The notes below the pieces were generated by a model that searched no databases, was not told the DNA's origin, and worked only from the letters and a program-made list of their open reading frames with translations. Below are positions 39,301 to 41,490 of a stretch of 41,490 nucleotides of DNA, in pieces (within the stretch, counting starts at the first letter, position 1; the number at the start of each line of letters is the position of its first letter). This DNA comes from a virus. The stretch covers positions 1-41,490 of the IMG/VR virus record IMGVR_UViG_3300047480_000275, one strand, 5' to 3'. Made by a program: the position numbers and the translations under genes.

Positions 39301-39489
39301 TCACTCAGCTGCGGGTGCGGGTGCGGGTGCGGCGGCTGCCTGCTCCTGCGCGGCCTGGACCTGCGCAGCGGCTTGCTTTTCCAGGTTGTTCAGGAACACC
39401 CAGGCGTTGGACTTCGTTGGCAGGTCGCCCAGCACGGAGCGCACAAAGTTGTACTCGTCAGGGGTCAGTTCGAATTTCAGGGTTTGCAT
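39301..39489 (-). CDS. Small phage protein with Ala/Pro/Gln tail (62 aa)
   Basis: ATG 39489 is taken as the start; a GTG at 39501 that overlaps the DUF2303 stop is an alternative with four more residues. The first 40 residues read LKFELTPDEYNFVRSVLGDLPTKSNAWVFLNNLEKQ, a small helical domain. The last 25 are only A, Q, P, V and E. I recall small phage proteins with the FELTPDEYNFV-x-x-L-x-x-LPTK form, of unknown function. Confidence 0.73.
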   Translation of the reverse strand: MQTLKFELTPDEYNFVRSVLGDLPTKSNAWVFLNNLEKQAAAQVQAAQEQAAAAPAPAPAAE

Positions 39490-39497
39490 GGTTTCTC

Positions 39498-40307
39498 TCA
39501 CTTGGGGTTGTATGTGCCCAGCAGGACGGGCACGGTTTTTACGGTTTCGCGGACCAGGTCGGCCAGCTCGGTTGCCATTTCCTCTTCGTGTTGCTCCAGA
39601 TTCTGGACACGCAAAGTGATGGTTGGTTTGTCGCCGCCGGTGCGAACGCCAAGGCGCAACACAAACAGGCGCGATGCAAGGCCGTGGTACGGCACGGTCT
39701 CGAAATACACCAGCGTCGGCAGCGGCTCAGTGCTGGTCGCCTGGATGCTCTCGAAGGCGCTGCGGCTGGCCGCGTGCTGCTTCTCGGTGTTCTCCATCTT
39801 GCGCATGGACTCGATGGTGACCTTGCGCACGGCGGCAATGGCTTTGGGCACGGGGATGGTGCCATCGTCGTTGAAGCAGGTGACCATGCTGGGCCAGTCC
39901 TCCAAGAACTCGGCGATGGTTTGCTGGCTATGGCCCTGGCCACCAGCGACCGCCAGCATGGCCAAGAAAGCGGCCGTGCGGCGGGCTTCGAGCACAGCCA
40001 GGTTGTCGGCCTGGCCCGGCTCTGTTGGGTCGCCGAGGTTGAGCACCGCTGTGGCGGCCATCGCTTGCGCGTTGACGAACACTGTGGCCCCTGCCTCTGC
40101 GTGTGTGCCCACGTACTCAGAGAACGACTGCAGGGTGTTGGTTTTCATCACGCCAATTGCGCGGCGGCGAAAGGTCTGGTGTTTTTCCAGATCGTGCAGC
40201 TTGAAGTCGCTGGGCAGCGCGGTAAAAAAGCTGGCCGCCACACTGGTGTTGGCTGCGCTGATGGCCTCTGACATTTGCAGGGCTTCGATGGCTTGTTTGT
40301 CAATCAT
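39498..40307 (-). CDS. DUF2303 (YfdQ) family protein
   Basis: The 269-residue protein starts at ATG 40307, with AAGGGG upstream. It matches DUF2303, whose E. coli member is YfdQ of the CPS-53 prophage. The blocks seen are LPSDFKLHDLEKHQTFRRRAIG, then SFSEYVGTHAEAGATVFVNAQAMAATAVLNLGDP and EPGQADNLAVLEARRTAAFLAMLAVAGG, then IAEFLEDWPSMV. Its function is not established; it is common in phages of Proteobacteria, in early or middle gene regions. The gene directly upstream is a constant-looking partner, 10 bases away. Confidence 0.9.
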   Translation of the reverse strand: MIDKQAIEALQMSEAISAANTSVAASFFTALPSDFKLHDLEKHQTFRRRAIGVMKTNTLQSFSEYVGTHAEAGATVFVNAQAMAATAVLNLGDPTEPGQADNLAVLEARRTAAFLAMLAVAGGQGHSQQTIAEFLEDWPSMVTCFNDDGTIPVPKAIAAVRKVTIESMRKMENTEKQHAASRSAFESIQATSTEPLPTLVYFETVPYHGLASRLFVLRLGVRTGGDKPTITLRVQNLEQHEEEMATELADLVRETVKTVPVLLGTYNPK

Positions 40308-40317
40308 GTGGGGCCCC

Positions 40318-40674
40318 TTAGACCAGCTCACCCTGCTTGCCCATCAGCGATGGCTGAGCGAGCGAGAGAGCGCCGTACTTGCCAACGTGCAGGACGGTGG
40401 CGCGTTTTTCTTCTTCGCCAGACTTGCCGTCCAGCGTGGGCTTGACGAATTTGAGCGTGTGCTCGCAGCGCACCTGGCCGGTACCGGGAATCTGGGAAAA
40501 AGACAGTTTGATGTTGACCTCGCCGACCTTGTCGTGGTCGGTGCAGGCTGCGGCCACCTGGGACAGGGCAATGGAGAGCTTGCGCTCAAAAATGCCGCCG
40601 TCCAGATCGGTGAAGAGCTCGGACACGTCGGTTGCCGCTGCAACGCTGATGGGGGATGGTTTGTTGTCGCTCAT
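40318..40674 (-). CDS. Phage protein paired with DUF2303 (118 aa), unknown
   Basis: ATG 40674 follows AGGAG at normal spacing. The product has a short N-terminal arm (MSDNKPSPISVAAATDVSELFTDLDGG). A beta-rich body follows: FERKLSIALSQVAAACTDHDKVGEVNIKLSFSQIPGTGQVRCEHTLKFVKPTLDGK, then EEEKRATVLHVGKYGALSL. I recall similar small proteins next to DUF2303 genes in other phages. The two probably act together; what they do is unknown. Confidence 0.78.
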   Translation of the reverse strand: MSDNKPSPISVAAATDVSELFTDLDGGIFERKLSIALSQVAAACTDHDKVGEVNIKLSFSQIPGTGQVRCEHTLKFVKPTLDGKSGEEEKRATVLHVGKYGALSLAQPSLMGKQGELV

Positions 40675-40695
40675 GATGGGCTCCTGGGTGAAAAT

Positions 40696-40932
40696 TTAGG
40701 ACACAGCGCGAAGGACGCGCTCAAGGGATGGCTTTGAAAGGCCGGTCAGCATTCGCTCGACACTTGAATGGCGTGGAATCTGGCGCTCTTGCGAGACGGC
40801 CTTGATAAGCCCGGCGGTGTTGACAGAAAAGTCCATCTGCCCAGTGGCGGGGTTCATGAAGCGAGTTGTGATCGCCTCCTTGATAGCTCGAACAGGCTTA
40901 TGTGTTGATGGGGGTGAAATGCTGCGTCTCAT
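40696..40932 (-). CDS. Small phage protein (78 aa), unknown
   Basis: ATG 40932 follows AGGAG on the minus strand. The product starts basic (MRRSISPPSTHKPVRAIKEAITTRFMNPATGQ). It continues MDFSVNTAGLIKAVSQERQIPRHSSVERMLTGLSKPSLERVLRAV, which could hold a helix-turn-helix-like pair of helices. No family is recognised. It lies between the 69-aa gene and the DUF2303 pair. Confidence 0.7.
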   Translation of the reverse strand: MRRSISPPSTHKPVRAIKEAITTRFMNPATGQMDFSVNTAGLIKAVSQERQIPRHSSVERMLTGLSKPSLERVLRAVS

Positions 40933-40947
40933 GTGAAGCTCCTGGGT

Positions 40948-41157
40948 TTAAATGGCGTCAGCGTTGTCGTTGTTGGCAACGCGCTCGATGGGCACACCGG
41001 CCTCGACATAATCGCCGACGTCAGCAGTGCTGGGGTTCTCAATCGAAAAGCGGTCCTTGATCAGGTGGCGCAGCACTTGGGCTTTGCTGCCTGCGCGGAC
41101 AAGGCGAATGTTGTCCTCGTTGCCGATCTCTTTGATGAGGTAAATGCGGTATTCCAT
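40948..41157 (-). CDS. Small phage protein (69 aa), unknown
   Basis: ATG 41157 follows CAGGAG. The product is MEYRIYLIKEIGNEDNIRLVRAGSKAQVLRHLIKDRFSIENP followed by STADVGDYVEAGVPIERV. The form (strand, charged loop, R-A-G-S-K-AQVLRHLI helix, then V-x-x-G-x-x-IE) resembles small phage proteins I have seen with no function. It could be a small regulatory protein. Confidence 0.7.
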   Translation of the reverse strand: MEYRIYLIKEIGNEDNIRLVRAGSKAQVLRHLIKDRFSIENPSTADVGDYVEAGVPIERVANNDNADAI

Positions 41158-41257
41158 GGGGGGCTCCTGTGGGTTAAAAAATGGGTGGGGCTACTCGCTG
41201 CGTCTGAGGCTCATTGCCCATGGGACGTGTCCGCAGCATCCGCTTTCGCCCCAAAAC

Positions 41258-41490
41258 TTAGATGGGGCTGTCGTGCTCTTCGGCGGGCTGGCCAGCGTCC
41301 TGGTAGTCAGGATCCGGACGCGTCTCGGGCATGTCAATCACGCCGTCGTCATCCGATGCCTGCGCTGGGGCCTGTTCCGCGACCTTTTGCAAGCGGCTGG
41401 GGCGCTTGGCAGCCGATGGCTTTTCAGGCTCCTGTGCGGCCTCTGGCGCGGCCTGCTCGGGCATGAACAGCTCGTCGTCCTCTTTGATCA
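41258..41490 (-). CDS. Acidic proline/glutamate-rich protein (partial, cut by window edge)
   Basis: The frame on the minus strand is open from the window edge through ATG 41464, with IKEDDELF encoded upstream of that ATG. The true start is therefore probably outside. The visible 68-76 residues are acidic and rich in P, A, E and Q (MPEQAAPEAAQEPEKPSAAKRPSRLQ, then DDDGVIDMPETRPDPDYQDAGQ). It looks disordered. It could be the C-terminal tail of a longer protein such as an ssDNA-binding or recombination protein, which often ends in an acidic tail; this is a guess. Confidence 0.6.
   Translation of the reverse strand, partial: IKEDDELFMPEQAAPEAAQEPEKPSAAKRPSRLQKVAEQAPAQASDDDGVIDMPETRPDPDYQDAGQPAEEHDSPI

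Noticed and set aside
1-41490. tRNA or rRNA genes
   Set aside because: No cloverleaf or T-loop (GGTTCGA-type) pattern with matching arms was found when reading the non-coding gaps by eye; a tRNAscan-SE run would settle it.

Overview
This window is most of a tailed bacteriophage genome. A podovirus-type virion is likely, because there are head-tail adaptor, nozzle and internal ejection-type proteins but no tape measure, tail tube or sheath. The DNA is GC-rich (roughly 60% by eye) and densely coded, with many ATGA start/stop overlaps and AGGAG-type ribosome sites. This style fits a phage of a GC-rich proteobacterium, and Burkholderiales/Comamonadaceae is my best guess. I see no integrase, repressor or tRNA gene. 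Both edges cut genes: a plus-strand primase/helicase on the left and a minus-strand acidic protein on the right. The rest of the replication region therefore lies outside, probably around a divergent promoter.

Layout. 1-1511 is the C-terminal part of a P4-type primase/helicase, followed by a strong terminator. 1512-1836 is a regulatory gap with TGGCACA repeats and palindromes. 1837-7241 holds a small gene, a ParB-like/methyltransferase fusion, the terminase module with small overlapping genes, two small basic genes and an AT-richer HNH endonuclease. 7242-17174 is head building: an 810-aa protein with DUF6973-like and PcfJ-like signatures, the portal, a GroES-like co-chaperonin, a Tad2/DUF2829 (anti-Thoeris) fusion, an N4 gp49/Sf6 gp66 family protein, a scaffold, a decoration-like protein and the major capsid protein. 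17309-25530 has small virion genes, a Lys/Gly-rich DUF6496-like protein, a first adaptor, a zinc-ribbon protein and two large fibres. One of the fibres carries about 22 YadA-head-like repeats. 25527-26786 is a lysis cassette (small proteins, GH108 endolysin, 3-TM holin). 26872-37421 resumes tail and ejection genes: a second adaptor, a third fibre, a gp10-like nozzle protein and four large internal virion proteins. Three hairpins at 37383-37486 end this operon.

From 37484 to the right edge all genes are on the minus strand: a tightly overlapping set of small genes including a DUF2303 (YfdQ) protein, an AlpA/excisionase-type HTH protein and two small membrane proteins. This is probably an early or middle operon that converges on the late operon.

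The most interesting points are these. The Tad2-type immune-signal sponge is fused to a second domain and sits in the morphogenesis operon. A TGGCACA repeat/palindrome region separates the replication and late operons. A short A-x-G-G motif recurs in three otherwise unrelated presumed virion proteins. A candidate phage promoter pattern is TTGCCG-N17-YAYAAT. The minus-strand cassette is conserved-looking but functionally blank. All function calls come from reading motifs by eye; no database search was run.
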